A stretch of DNA of 64,000 nucleotides, from the NCBI RefSeq assembly GCF_016680995.1, contig NZ_JAEQMG010000048.1, positions 248,001-312,000 of the forward strand. The letters are read 5' to 3'. Shown here in pieces: positions 1-7,336 of the stretch (position 1 is its first letter; each line of letters starts with the position of its first letter). This DNA is from Ruminococcus difficilis. GTDB lineage: Bacteria; Bacillota_A; Clostridia; Oscillospirales; Acutalibacteraceae. Under the pieces are notes generated by a model. It worked only from the letters and a program-made list of their open reading frames with translations. It was not told where the DNA came from and made no database searches. Made by a program: the position numbers and the translations under genes.

Positions 1-57
1 TGACGGCGGCGCCGTGACCGTGCCGTGCAGCGCGGACGGTTTGATCTCAACCCGCAT
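1..57 (-). CDS. aroA: 3-phosphoshikimate 1-carboxyvinyltransferase (EPSP synthase), N-terminal fragment
   Basis: Only the first 19 codons are in the window; the gene runs off the left edge. The ATG is at 57-55 and the peptide begins MRVEIKPSALHGTVTAPPS, which matches the usual start of EPSP synthases, where the Ser precedes the conserved Lys of the 'PPSKS' motif. The enzyme joins shikimate-3-phosphate and PEP, the sixth step of the shikimate pathway. The start lies inside the end of aroQ (11-bp overlap, TGA at 49-47), so the two are probably translationally coupled in the aro operon. Assignment rests on a short stretch plus operon context. Confidence 0.8.
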   Translation of the reverse strand, partial: MRVEIKPSALHGTVTAPPS

Positions 58-481
58 AGCGTTCCCTCAACAGTTCCATCGCTTCCAGATAGCCGTCGAT
101 ACCGTGACCGGTGATCGTCGCGATACACGCGAGGCGCACATAGCTGATCTGTCGGAAGCCTTCGCGCTTGTCCACCTCGGAGATATGTACCTCCACCGCG
201 GGGATCGAAACCGCCTTGAGCGCGTCGAGGATCGCGACGCTGGTGTGAGTGTACGCGCCGGGATTGATGACGATGCCGTCGACCTCCCCGTACGCTTCCT
301 GTATTTTATCGACCAAATCACCCTCGTGATTGCTCTGGTACAGCTCGACCTCAACCCCGATCTTCTCCGCATGATCCTCGATCAATGCACAAAGAACGGC
401 ATAGGTCGTCCTGCCGTAAAGCTCCGGCTCACGGATGCCGAGCATATTCAGATTCGGTCCGTTGATCACTAAGATTTTCAT
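47..481 (-). CDS. aroQ: type II 3-dehydroquinate dehydratase
   Basis: 144 residues, the normal size for the dodecameric type II enzyme that converts 3-dehydroquinate to 3-dehydroshikimate. It shows the family motifs: INGPNLNMLGIREPELYG at the N-terminus with the catalytic Tyr near residue 22 and its flanking Arg, QSNHEG near 50, NPGAYTHTS near 74-82, and VEVHISEVDKRE (the catalytic His) near 97-108. AAGGAG lies 6-8 bases before the ATG. It is the fifth gene of the minus-strand aro operon and overlaps aroA by 11 bp. A 199-bp repeat-filled gap separates it from aroE-aroK. Confidence 0.96.
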   Translation of the reverse strand: MKILVINGPNLNMLGIREPELYGRTTYAVLCALIEDHAEKIGVEVELYQSNHEGDLVDKIQEAYGEVDGIVINPGAYTHTSVAILDALKAVSIPAVEVHISEVDKREGFRQISYVRLACIATITGHGIDGYLEAMELLRERYAG

Positions 482-504
482 AGGTTCTCCTTGATATCGA
501 ACGT

Positions 505-622
505 AGTTTTGTAGGGTACGGCGCTTGTCGACGTACCGAGCACAACGAGCGTAGAGTAAAGATAAACTTGGTTAGAGGGAAAATCACCTAAGGTACCGGA
601 CGAGCAATGCTCGTCCCTACGA
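505..622. repeat. two GTAGGG-type palindromic repeats between aroE-aroK and aroQ
   Basis: Two imperfect palindromes share a 'GTAGGG' edge but have different arms. One starts GTAGGGTACGGCGC at 511 and the other, inverted, ends GCTCGTCCCTAC at 619. Related copies lie at 1928-1953, 2003-2026, around 20255-20490, around 22412-22520 and around 50030-50545. Nothing coding is seen in this gap. Confidence 0.75.
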
Positions 623-680
623 CAACGTTACACAAACAGCTTTCGTCGGCAATTCGCAAAGGCACATCTCACCGCATCTT

Positions 681-1913
681 TTACTCCCCGTTAATAACAG
701 AATCCGCTACGTCCTCGGGGTCGCAGTCGCCGTCGATGATAAAATCGGCGGTGCTCATATAGGTATCGATACGCTTTTTGTACAGGCGCAGGATCTTTTC
801 CTTTTTATCCGCGAGCGGTCGGTCATCGGTTGGGATCAGGTTTTCGGGCGACCTGTCGATGAAGAAGATCGCGCCGTTATGCCGCAGCGCCTCGACATTT
901 TCGGGGCGCATCACCGCGCCGCCGCCGAGGGAGATCACCTTGCCGCTGTACGCGGACACTTCTTTGATCACGTCGGTCTCCAGATCACGGAAGTATGTTT
1001 CGCCTTTTTCCCTGAAAATGGTCGGGATATGTCCCTCCCGTTCCACGATCAGGCGGTCGGTGTCGATCAACTCCCGACCGAGCTGATCTGCGACGAGCTT
1101 GCCGACAGTCGACTTACCCGATGCGGGCATACCGCTCAACACGATATTTCTTTTATCGAAATATATTTCATCATAGATCTTGTTGGTCAGCTTGATGACG
1201 TCCAAATCCTGTCCGAGGAATTTCTCTGCCGCCAGCACCGCCTGCGCGACCAGCATATACAAGCCGCCCGCGGCGTCGATCCCGCGCTTTTGCGCCGATA
1301 AGACCAACTGCGTTTGCAGGGGGTTGTAGATCACATCGATCACACCGCTGAGCAGCGGGAATCTGTCGATGTCGATCGGACAGTCAAAGATGTTCGGGAA
1401 CATCCCGCAGGGGGTCGCGTTGATGATAACGTCCGCGTCACTGTGCAAGGCATACGCATCCTCATAGGTGATCGCGCCCTCACATTCACGGCGGCTGACG
1501 CGCAGGATCTCCTTTGCGCCCATGCGATCACAGACCGCCTTAGCCGTCAGAGAAGTACCGCCCGTGCCGAGGATCAGCACCTTCTTGTACTTCATCAACA
1601 CGCCCGCGCTCTCGATCAGCGCTTTCATCCCGCCGAAATCGGTGTTGTAGCCGCAGAGGATCCCATCACGGTTGACGACGGTGTTCACCGCGCCGATCGC
1701 CTGCGCGTCGGGGTCGATCTCATCGAGCAGCGGGATCACATCCTGCTTATAGGGGATGGTGACATTGATCGCCTTAAAATTCTTTTGAAGAATAAAGTCT
1801 TGCAACTCTTCTTTTTTTAATTCTTTCAGAGAATATTGGTAATATCCCAATTTCTCATGTATCTCTTTGGAGAAGCTGTGCGGCAGCTTCTCCCCGATCA
1901 GTCCGTAGTCCAT
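681..1913 (-). CDS. aroE-aroK: fused shikimate dehydrogenase - shikimate kinase
   Basis: A 410-residue fusion of two consecutive pathway enzymes. Residues 1 to about 255 are AroE: substrate Ser motif HSFSKEIHE, the catalytic Lys in NVTIPYKQ, NTDFGG, and the NADP loop LGTGGTS. Residues about 256-410 are AroK: P-loop SGMPASGKST, DTDRLI, the shikimate Arg in YFRDLE, GGGAV and the lid-like DDRPLA. The pair reduces 3-dehydroshikimate and then phosphorylates shikimate. I chose the ATG at 1913 because an upstream in-frame ATG at 1949 lies inside a GTAGGG palindrome and would add 12 non-conserved residues. No strong ribosome site precedes either start. Fusion makes a 1:1 ratio of the two activities. 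Confidence 0.94.
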   Translation of the reverse strand: MDYGLIGEKLPHSFSKEIHEKLGYYQYSLKELKKEELQDFILQKNFKAINVTIPYKQDVIPLLDEIDPDAQAIGAVNTVVNRDGILCGYNTDFGGMKALIESAGVLMKYKKVLILGTGGTSLTAKAVCDRMGAKEILRVSRRECEGAITYEDAYALHSDADVIINATPCGMFPNIFDCPIDIDRFPLLSGVIDVIYNPLQTQLVLSAQKRGIDAAGGLYMLVAQAVLAAEKFLGQDLDVIKLTNKIYDEIYFDKRNIVLSGMPASGKSTVGKLVADQLGRELIDTDRLIVEREGHIPTIFREKGETYFRDLETDVIKEVSAYSGKVISLGGGAVMRPENVEALRHNGAIFFIDRSPENLIPTDDRPLADKKEKILRLYKKRIDTYMSTADFIIDGDCDPEDVADSVINGE

Positions 1914-1927
1914 ATGATCACGTTTTT

Positions 1928-2026
1928 CGTAGGGATGACCATTGGTCATCCGCCAATCAACGTTTCTCTCCTATCTATATTGGTTGCTATGTACAACGTC
2001 CACGGACGAGCAGTGCTCGTCCCTAC
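1928..2026. repeat. two GTAGGG palindromes between aroC and aroE-aroK
   Basis: GTAGGGATGACCATTGGTCA at 1929 onward and, in inverted orientation, GGACGAGCAGTGCTCGTCC ending at 2026. They form a facing pair in the short gap before aroC's 3' end and overlap the rejected upstream start of aroE-aroK. Confidence 0.75.
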
Positions 2027-2032
2027 AACTTA

Positions 2033-3121
2033 TTACGCCAGCCAATCCGTGCCGTATCTCTGCGCCAGCAGATCAGCCAGTACCAAGGCGGTCACGCTGT
2101 CCACTACTACTCTCGCGCGGTGGATCACAGCGGGATCGTGGCGACCTTTTAATTCTAATACAGAATTTTCTCCCTTGATGAAATCGACCGTATTCTGCGC
2201 CTTGAAGATGGACGGCGTCGGCTTGACGGCACAGCGGAACACGATCGGCATGCCGTTGGTGATGCCGCCGTTCACGCCGCCGTTGTGATTGGTCGCCGTT
2301 TTTATTTCTTTATCAGAAATATAATAATGATCGTTATACGCGGAGCCTCTGCCGTTCACCATCGCAAACGCGTCGCCGAACTCCACGCCTTTGACGGCGG
2401 GTACGGAGAACAGCGCGTGACTGAGTACGCCCTCGACAGTATCGAACCACGGCTCACCGACGCCGGCAGGCATTCCGATGACGGCTGTTTCCAGCACGCC
2501 GCCGACGCTGTCACCATCCATTGCCGCCGCTTCGATTTTCGCTTTCATCTCGTCGCCTTTTTCTTCATCCAAAACGGCAAAATCGAGCGTATTCAGCCTT
2601 GCGATATCCGCTTTGACGTCGCCGAAATCTATGTCCGCAACGCCGCCGCAGGAGCGGATATGCGTGCCGATCTCGATCCCCTTTTCACGCAGGGCGGATA
2701 TCACGATCGCGCCCGCCGCGACCAGCGCCGCGGTGATGCGTCCCGAAAAGTGACCGCCGCCGCGATAGTCCTCATAGCCGTGGTACTTGGCGTAGGCGGT
2801 ATAGTCGGCGTGGCCGGGTCGCGCCAGTGAACGCGTCGCGGCATAATCCTTGCTGTGCTGCGCGGTGTTGGGGATCAGGATCGTGAGCGGCGTACCGGTC
2901 GTTTTGCCCTCAAAAACACCGCTGACGATTTGGTAGGCGTCCGCCTCATGCCGTGCCGTACCGATCTTGCCGACAGGACGGCGTTTATCGAGCTGAGCGC
3001 GAATGAATTCCTCGTCGATCGCAATGCCCGGCGCTAAGCCATCCAAGACCGCGCCGATCTGCGCGCCGTGGCTCTCGCCGAACAATGTGATGGATATACT
3101 GTTTCCGAATGTATTTTTCAT
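2033..3121 (-). CDS. aroC: chorismate synthase
   Basis: 362 residues, the usual length. It turns EPSP into chorismate using reduced FMN. Family signatures are visible: GESHGAQIGAVLDGLAPG near residues 14-31, the RPGHADYTAYAKY block near 101-113 with YRGGGHFSGR just after it (near 119-128), and RHDPAVIHRARVVVDS near the C-terminus. It is the third gene of the aro operon, after aroB. Upstream AAGATGGGA is a modest ribosome site. The 110-bp gap to aroB contains a half copy of the CTTCCCC repeat. Confidence 0.97.
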   Translation of the reverse strand: MKNTFGNSISITLFGESHGAQIGAVLDGLAPGIAIDEEFIRAQLDKRRPVGKIGTARHEADAYQIVSGVFEGKTTGTPLTILIPNTAQHSKDYAATRSLARPGHADYTAYAKYHGYEDYRGGGHFSGRITAALVAAGAIVISALREKGIEIGTHIRSCGGVADIDFGDVKADIARLNTLDFAVLDEEKGDEMKAKIEAAAMDGDSVGGVLETAVIGMPAGVGEPWFDTVEGVLSHALFSVPAVKGVEFGDAFAMVNGRGSAYNDHYYISDKEIKTATNHNGGVNGGITNGMPIVFRCAVKPTPSIFKAQNTVDFIKGENSVLELKGRHDPAVIHRARVVVDSVTALVLADLLAQRYGTDWLA

Positions 3122-3180
3122 AGTGTAATTCCCATCTTAGGATATGTTTCTTATAATAATATTGATTCGTCGGAAGTGTT

Positions 3181-3233
3181 TTCACCTCATCCGTCATCCT
3201 TACGGATGACACCTTCCCCTCAAGGGGAAGGCT
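3181..3233. repeat. half copy of the CTTCCCCT-AGGGGAAG inverted-repeat element
   Basis: The sequence TTCACCTCATCCGTCATCC then ACACCTTCCCCTCAAGGGG matches the right half of the complete element at 5561-5726. It ends at the aroB stop codon, so the last bases of aroB border the repeat. Confidence 0.7.
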
Positions 3234-4245
3234 ATATCCCTATCATTTGTATCTTCGGGTACAGCTCCTTGAACCGCACCTTTTTCATCTCATATTCACC
3301 GGGCTCGGATACGGTGATGACCGTCACCTGATCCCCTTCGCCCTTTTTGTCGTGCGTCATCGCTTCATAGATCTCATCCGCCTTCAAATCGACCGCCGTC
3401 GGGAGCCGCAGACTCTCCAGGATCTTGATCAGCCGCGGGCGCAGGTCGTCGCTGACCATCGGCACCATCCCGATCGCGACGCACTCGCCGTGATACAGAC
3501 CGTGGCGCTCCTCATGCGCCTCGATACCGTGACCGATGGTGTGGCCGAAGTTGAGGATCTTCCTCAGCCCCTGCTCCTTTTCATCCTGCTCCACGACGTT
3601 CTTTTTGATCATCAGCGAACGGGTGATGATCTCGTCCATATTTTCATTTATATTTCCTTTATCGAATAATTCGAACAGTTCAGCATCGGAGGTCAAGCCC
3701 ATTTTCAGCGCTTCGGCTAAGCCCTCGCTGACCAGTCGGCTGTCCAGCGTCTTGAGCAGATCGAGGTCGACCAGCACCTTTTTCGGCTGATAAAACGCGC
3801 CGACGATATTCTTGATCCCGTCCAGATTCACCGCCGTTTTGCCGCCGATGGAGGAATCCACCTGACTGAGTACCGTCGTCGGGATATTGTAGAAGTCGAC
3901 GCCGCGCATATAGCTTGCCGCGACAAAACCCGCCAGATCGCCGACCACACCGCCGCCGACCGCGACGACCGCGTCCCTGCGCGAAAAGCCCTCTTTGAGC
4001 ATCCGCGACAGGATCGCAGAGAACTGAGCGATACTCTTGCTGTCCTCGCCCTGCGACACGGTCACGATGACGCCGTCCTTTGCCATAGCAGCCACCGTCC
4101 GCGCGTACTCCTTCGGCACGCCGCCATCGGTCACGACCAGCACCTTGCGGTCGAGCTCCAGATATTCATCCGCTTTTTGCAGAGCGCCGCGCTCGATCAC
4201 GATATCGTAGCTGTCCGCGCCCAGATCCATATGTAAAATGTTCAT
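3232..4245 (-). CDS. aroB: 3-dehydroquinate synthase
   Basis: 337 residues with the fold and motifs of the NAD- and metal-dependent cyclase that converts DAHP to 3-dehydroquinate. Visible are QGEDSKS near residue 87, the nucleotide loop GGGVVGDLAGF near 120-130, VDSSIGGKTAVN near 147-158, FGHTIGHGIEA with metal His near 250, and HGECVAIGM. The frame stays open to 4380, but that extension is encoded by a miniature repeat. The ATG at 4245 has AGGA eight bases upstream (an ATG at 4254 is too close to it), so 4245 is preferred. Second structural gene of the operon. Confidence 0.95.
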   Translation of the reverse strand: MNILHMDLGADSYDIVIERGALQKADEYLELDRKVLVVTDGGVPKEYARTVAAMAKDGVIVTVSQGEDSKSIAQFSAILSRMLKEGFSRRDAVVAVGGGVVGDLAGFVAASYMRGVDFYNIPTTVLSQVDSSIGGKTAVNLDGIKNIVGAFYQPKKVLVDLDLLKTLDSRLVSEGLAEALKMGLTSDAELFELFDKGNINENMDEIITRSLMIKKNVVEQDEKEQGLRKILNFGHTIGHGIEAHEERHGLYHGECVAIGMVPMVSDDLRPRLIKILESLRLPTAVDLKADEIYEAMTHDKKGEGDQVTVITVSEPGEYEMKKVRFKELYPKIQMIGI

Positions 4246-4282
4246 TGGAATCATCCTATCATCAGTTGAGATTACCTCACAC

Positions 4283-4433
4283 AGCCTCCCTTTCCTAAGG
4301 GAGGTGCCCGACAGGGCGGTGGGTTGAAAAAGTCTTACTCTTTTGGAATCTTTCCGATTCATAAAAGCTTTATATTGCAACCCTCAGTCGCGTGACACGC
4401 GTGTCCGCGACAGCTCCCACAGAAAAGGGGCCT
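4283..4433. repeat. miniature inverted-repeat element (CCTCCCTTTCC family) between pheA and aroB
   Basis: About 151 bp with inverted ends: AGCCTCCCTTTCCTAAGGGA on the left, and CGACAGCTCCCACAGAAAAG followed by GGGCCT on the right. Conserved inner blocks are GGTGGGTTGAAAAAG and CAACCCTCAGTCGCGTGAC. The right end overlaps the pheA TAG stop. Complete or partial relatives lie at 5911-5968, 14645-14784, 42509-42769 and 42985-43180. No coding capacity. Confidence 0.75.
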
Positions 4434-5535
4434 AATCCTCTTGTAGAATCACTTCGTCGGAGAAATGTCCGACCACCTTGAGCATATCGCAGTGAAGACC
4501 GAGGTGGCGCAGCATATCTGAGCCGTTCTGACCTGTTTCGTCACCCTCCGCCTCGATGTAGAAGTAATACTCCCACGCCAGATCCTTCATCGGGCGTGAA
4601 CGCAGGGCACGCATGTTGAAGCCGTAGGAGCTGAGCACATTCAGCGCCTGTGCCAACGCGCCCGCCTCATTCTTGACGGTGAACATCAGCATAAAGCGGC
4701 TGTCGCCCGTCGTGTTCACCTTTTTATTCTCCACACGTGAGAACACCGCGAATCGGGTGGAATTCAAGGCGCTTTCGTTGATGTCGTGGTCGAGCTGTTC
4801 GAGCCCGTACAGCCGTGCCGTCTCCGCGGAGGCGATCGCCGCGACGCTCTTATCACAGCCGTCCTTGACCGCCTTAGCCGCCTTAGCGGTATTGGCGTAC
4901 TCTATCGTTTGATAGCCGTGCTCGCGAATATACTCCGCGCACTGCGCCAACGCCTGCGGGTGGCTGACGACCGTTTTGATATCCTTACCGCTCGCGCCCG
5001 GCACCCCCAACAGATGGTGCGTGATCCGCAGGGTATAGAGTCCGTTGACATACAGCGACCCCTGGAACATCAGATCCATCACCTGACCGACCTCGCCGGC
5101 ATAGCTGTTTTCGATCGGCAGCACACAGCAGTCACATTCACCCCGCTCCACCGCTTCATACGCGGCTTTGAAATCACGGTAGGAGATCAGCTTGCCGTAG
5201 GGGAAGATCTGCTTGGCGGCGATGTTGGCATAAGCGCCCTCGATACCGCTGTAAGCGACCTTCACGCCGCTGATGATATGCTCCTGATACCGTTTAGACA
5301 CCGCCATCTCATCCTGCAAAAATCGCACATAATACGAGCGGATGTCGGGATCCTTGATATAAGCGGCATTTTTCTCGATCACCGCCTGCTCACGCTTCGC
5401 GTCATAGATCTGCAAGCCGCGTTCCTTCTTATACTCGGCGATCACCCTCGCCGCCTGCATACGGCGTTCAAACAGCGCCGCCATCTCGCTGTCGATCTCA
5501 TTGATCTGCAGCCGTGCCTCCTGCAGCTTATCCAT
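4432..5535 (-). CDS. pheA: bifunctional chorismate mutase / prephenate dehydratase
   Basis: 367 residues. Residues 1 to about 90 are an AroQ-type helical chorismate mutase (RLQINEIDSEMAALFERR, then MAVSKRYQ). Residues about 95-275 are prephenate dehydratase with the NSTRF active-site motif near 255. A C-terminal ACT domain (about 280-365) contains MRALRSRPM, where the usual Phe-binding ESRP reads RSRP. The product makes phenylpyruvate for Phe synthesis. The ATG at 5535 is chosen because GGTGAG lies five bases upstream; an ATG at 5550 precedes that ribosome site. First structural gene after the leader-peptide attenuator, and its product is the amino acid most abundant in that leader. Confidence 0.95.
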   Translation of the reverse strand: MDKLQEARLQINEIDSEMAALFERRMQAARVIAEYKKERGLQIYDAKREQAVIEKNAAYIKDPDIRSYYVRFLQDEMAVSKRYQEHIISGVKVAYSGIEGAYANIAAKQIFPYGKLISYRDFKAAYEAVERGECDCCVLPIENSYAGEVGQVMDLMFQGSLYVNGLYTLRITHHLLGVPGASGKDIKTVVSHPQALAQCAEYIREHGYQTIEYANTAKAAKAVKDGCDKSVAAIASAETARLYGLEQLDHDINESALNSTRFAVFSRVENKKVNTTGDSRFMLMFTVKNEAGALAQALNVLSSYGFNMRALRSRPMKDLAWEYYFYIEAEGDETGQNGSDMLRHLGLHCDMLKVVGHFSDEVILQED

Positions 5536-5560
5536 ACTCTCACCTTCCATTTACAACTTA

Positions 5561-5726
5561 GCCTTCCCCTTGAGGGGAAGGTGGGCAATTTGCCGGACAC
5601 ACGTGTCAAGGCAAATTGGTCGGATGAGGTGGAAACGCTTCATTCATATCACTTACAATAATTACCAACGAAAGGCTTCCACCTCATCCGTCACCTTTGG
5701 TGACACCTTCCCCTCAAGGGGAAGGC
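5561..5726. repeat. complete miniature inverted-repeat element (CTTCCCCTTGAGGGGAAG family)
   Basis: 166 bp with near-perfect terminal inverted repeats: GCCTTCCCCTTGAGGGGAAG at the left end, CTTCCCCTCAAGGGGAAGGC at the right. Inner matching blocks are GGTCGGATGAGGTGGAA and TTCCACCTCATCCGTCACC. It lies between the attenuator terminator and pheA, so it is transcribed with the operon and would fold into a long hairpin. Confidence 0.8.
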
Positions 5727-5727
5727 G

Positions 5728-5761
5728 AAAAAAGCGGCTCTGCCCGAAAACAGAACCGCTT
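5728..5761 (-). terminator. attenuator terminator of the pheA-aro operon
   Basis: On the minus strand AAGCGGTTCTG pairs with CAGAGCCGCTT (one G-U) around a TTTTCGGG loop and is followed by six T. It lies between the leader peptide and pheA in the direction of transcription. The segment AAGCTGCTC at 5800-5792, which begins at the leader stop codon, could pair with GAGCCGCTT of the 3' arm (8 of 9 positions) and so act as an antiterminator. Confidence 0.8.
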
Positions 5762-5798
5762 ACTAATCAACTAAAGCACCTGTTACCCTTCGAGCAGC

Positions 5799-5894
5799 TT
5801 ACTCATTCTTTGCAAAGCAATAAAAGCCCGCATAAAAGCGCGCGTAGGTAAAGGTAAAGCAGTTATTGAATTTTTCGGTATTCTTGACGATCAT
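5799..5894 (-). CDS. Phe/Tyr-rich leader peptide of the pheA-aro operon
   Basis: A 31-codon reading frame, ATG at 5894-5892, TAA at 5801-5799, with GGAG nine bases before the ATG. It starts MIVKNTEKF and holds six Phe (residues 9, 13, 15, 20, 24, 27) and three Tyr (17, 21, 25), far above chance, clustered in the second half. It sits between a good promoter and an intrinsic terminator directly upstream of pheA. This is the layout of pheL/trpL-type attenuation, in which ribosome stalling at Phe or Tyr codons favours an antiterminator. I infer control by charged tRNA-Phe and perhaps tRNA-Tyr. No homology was checked. Confidence 0.75.
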   Translation of the reverse strand: MIVKNTEKFNNCFTFTYARFYAGFYCFAKNE

Positions 5895-5910
5895 CACAAT
5901 AACTCCTTAA

Positions 5911-5968
5911 GCCTCCCTTTCCCAAGGGAGGTGGGTCGGCTCTCCGAGCCGACTCGGAGGGTTCAACC
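5911..5968. repeat. half copy of the CCTCCCTTTCC element in the pheA leader
   Basis: GCCTCCCTTTCCCAAGGGAG followed by a perfect hairpin GTCGGCTC/GAGCCGAC and GGAGGGTTCAACC. It would be in the 5' untranslated leader just before the leader peptide. Confidence 0.65.
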
Positions 5969-5980
5969 TTAACACGGTTG

Positions 5981-6009
5981 ATGATAACACATTAAAGCGC
6001 AAAAGTCAA
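5981..6009 (-). promoter_or_regulatory. sigma-A-type promoter of the pheA-aro operon
   Basis: On the minus strand TTGACT (6009-6004), a 17-base spacer and TATCAT (5986-5981). Transcription would start near 5974, about 80 bases before the leader-peptide ATG. Confidence 0.7.
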
Positions 6010-6042
6010 TATGCAATCGTACTTTTTTGGACAGATAGAGGA

Positions 6043-6072
6043 AAGGCGCCGCGACCGCAGCCGCAGCGCCTT
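6043..6072 (-). terminator. putative terminator downstream of the dockerin gene pair
   Basis: AAGGCGCTGCGGC pairs (with G-U pairs) with GTCGCGGCGCCTT and is followed by TTTCCTC on the minus strand. It lies about 150 bases after the stop at 6227; between them is a CATTGCGAGG repeat. Confidence 0.5.
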
Positions 6073-6107
6073 GATAAGGGGATGAAAAAATGGGGATTAT
6101 TCAAAAT

Positions 6108-6158
6108 CGTCATTGCGAGGGGCTCGACACACGGGTCAGCCCTGTGGCAATCTCAACC
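6108..6158. repeat. GTCATTGCGAGG...GGCAATCTC dispersed repeat
   Basis: CGTCATTGCGAGGGGCTCG at the left and GTGGCAATCTCAACC at the right. This left/right signature recurs at 9977-10110 (inverted), 15813-15859 and 48466-48512. It is a widespread intergenic repeat type in bacteria; no gene is present here. Confidence 0.7.
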
Positions 6159-6226
6159 GATCAAAAACGGTACAAAACACTTCCTGACCATAACGAGGGC
6201 AATTCGTCCTGCGGACGCTTTAGCAC

Positions 6227-7276
6227 TCATTCGATGGTATACAATCCGGCATTGCTTCTCTGGATCAGGGTCGCGTCGATGACGCTGACCTCGCTGTCGC
6301 CGTCCACATCCGCGAGCGGTTGAAAGAAAGAGGTAGTGGCGATTCCGGCTTCATGCCGCTGTACACAGGTCGCGTCGATGATACTCACATCACCGTCACC
6401 GTCTGCGTCACCTTTGATTACAGGCAGTATCCTGCAACTGTTCTCACCGTAATATCCGCCGCCGCGATAATTTGCTTCTAACAGTTCTTGCAGCATCTCC
6501 TGCGTCAAAACACCTGCCTGATACGCCTTTGTAAAGGTATACAGCTTGTTATCAACGTAGATGCTCGGTTCATAAGAGGAAGCCGACCAGAAGAGGTAAT
6601 CGCCGAAACACTCTTCCGTGATGACCTCACAATAAATACCGTAACCCTTTACGCCGAAATCCACCACATATGCGGGCGTAGAGTCGAAGCAATAGGTGTT
6701 AAAGACCATAATATCCTCCGCTTCAATCCATGTACGGCTGTTGAACTGCTCGTTCACGGCTTCTTCGATATCCCCGGCGGTCGGTGTTTGATGATCGTCC
6801 CACAGCTGTTTGGTGCGATCGATCACAGGCTCGGGATCGACAGGCTGACTGACATCGGTCGGCGGATCACAGGGTTCCACCCAAAGCTGCCAGTCCCAAT
6901 CTCCTAAGGTTTCGTCAGTCGGAAGAGCAAACGCGATATTATAATAGGAATCCTTCGGTATGATGTAATTCGTCTGCGGACCACTGTCGGGGTACCATGC
7001 GTTGATTTTAAGTCCGCTTTCGGTATAACCTACTTTCAGCTCGTCACCCGTGTTCAGTTTGATCCCTTTCAGGATATAGTAATCTCCCTTGTCGTTGTCA
7101 CAGTCATAGGGTTCGCTGTGCATACGATATGCTTTGTCGAGCGTCCAGTTATTGAACGATCCGACCACATAATAGCCGGAGGGCAGCTTTGTCACCGCTT
7201 CGGCAGATACTGTCATCACGGCAAGACAGCTCAGCAAAACGGTTGTCGCTAATAACAGTGATAATACTTTTTTCAT
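6227..7276 (-). CDS. secreted dockerin protein with an N-terminal carbohydrate-binding-like module
   Basis: 349 residues. Residues 1 to about 25 are a signal peptide (MKKVLSLLLATTVLLSCLAV). Residues about 33-135 form a beta-rich module starting GYYVVGSFNNWT that resembles starch-binding-type modules and a module in the 1941-residue protein at 36511-42336. A middle part (about 175-275) is shared with the neighbour at 7337-8335 (EPSIYVDNKLYTF / EPFLFVNDRLYGF). The C-terminus is a type I dockerin with two calcium-binding repeats, GDADGDGDVSIIDATCVQRH and ADVDGDSEVSVIDATLIQRS. Start ATG 7276 has AGGAG eight bases upstream. No catalytic domain is recognised; it probably docks to a cohesin outside the cell. 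Confidence 0.85.
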   Translation of the reverse strand: MKKVLSLLLATTVLLSCLAVMTVSAEAVTKLPSGYYVVGSFNNWTLDKAYRMHSEPYDCDNDKGDYYILKGIKLNTGDELKVGYTESGLKINAWYPDSGPQTNYIIPKDSYYNIAFALPTDETLGDWDWQLWVEPCDPPTDVSQPVDPEPVIDRTKQLWDDHQTPTAGDIEEAVNEQFNSRTWIEAEDIMVFNTYCFDSTPAYVVDFGVKGYGIYCEVITEECFGDYLFWSASSYEPSIYVDNKLYTFTKAYQAGVLTQEMLQELLEANYRGGGYYGENSCRILPVIKGDADGDGDVSIIDATCVQRHEAGIATTSFFQPLADVDGDSEVSVIDATLIQRSNAGLYTIE

Positions 7277-7336
7277 GTTCATTCTCCTCTCAATAGGTCA
7301 TTTTTCCACTTGCGCGTCTTGGAGCAATGCTCAACC

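Noticed and set aside
1914..1949. Upstream ATG of aroE-aroK
   Set aside because: Lies in a GTAGGG palindrome and adds residues not seen in AroE.
4246..4380. 45-codon N-terminal extension of aroB
   Set aside because: Mostly encoded by a miniature repeat, with a better ribosome site before 4245.
6082..6323. Short plus-strand frames after the aro leader
   Set aside because: They translate a dispersed CATTGCGAGG repeat and the antisense of the dockerin gene.
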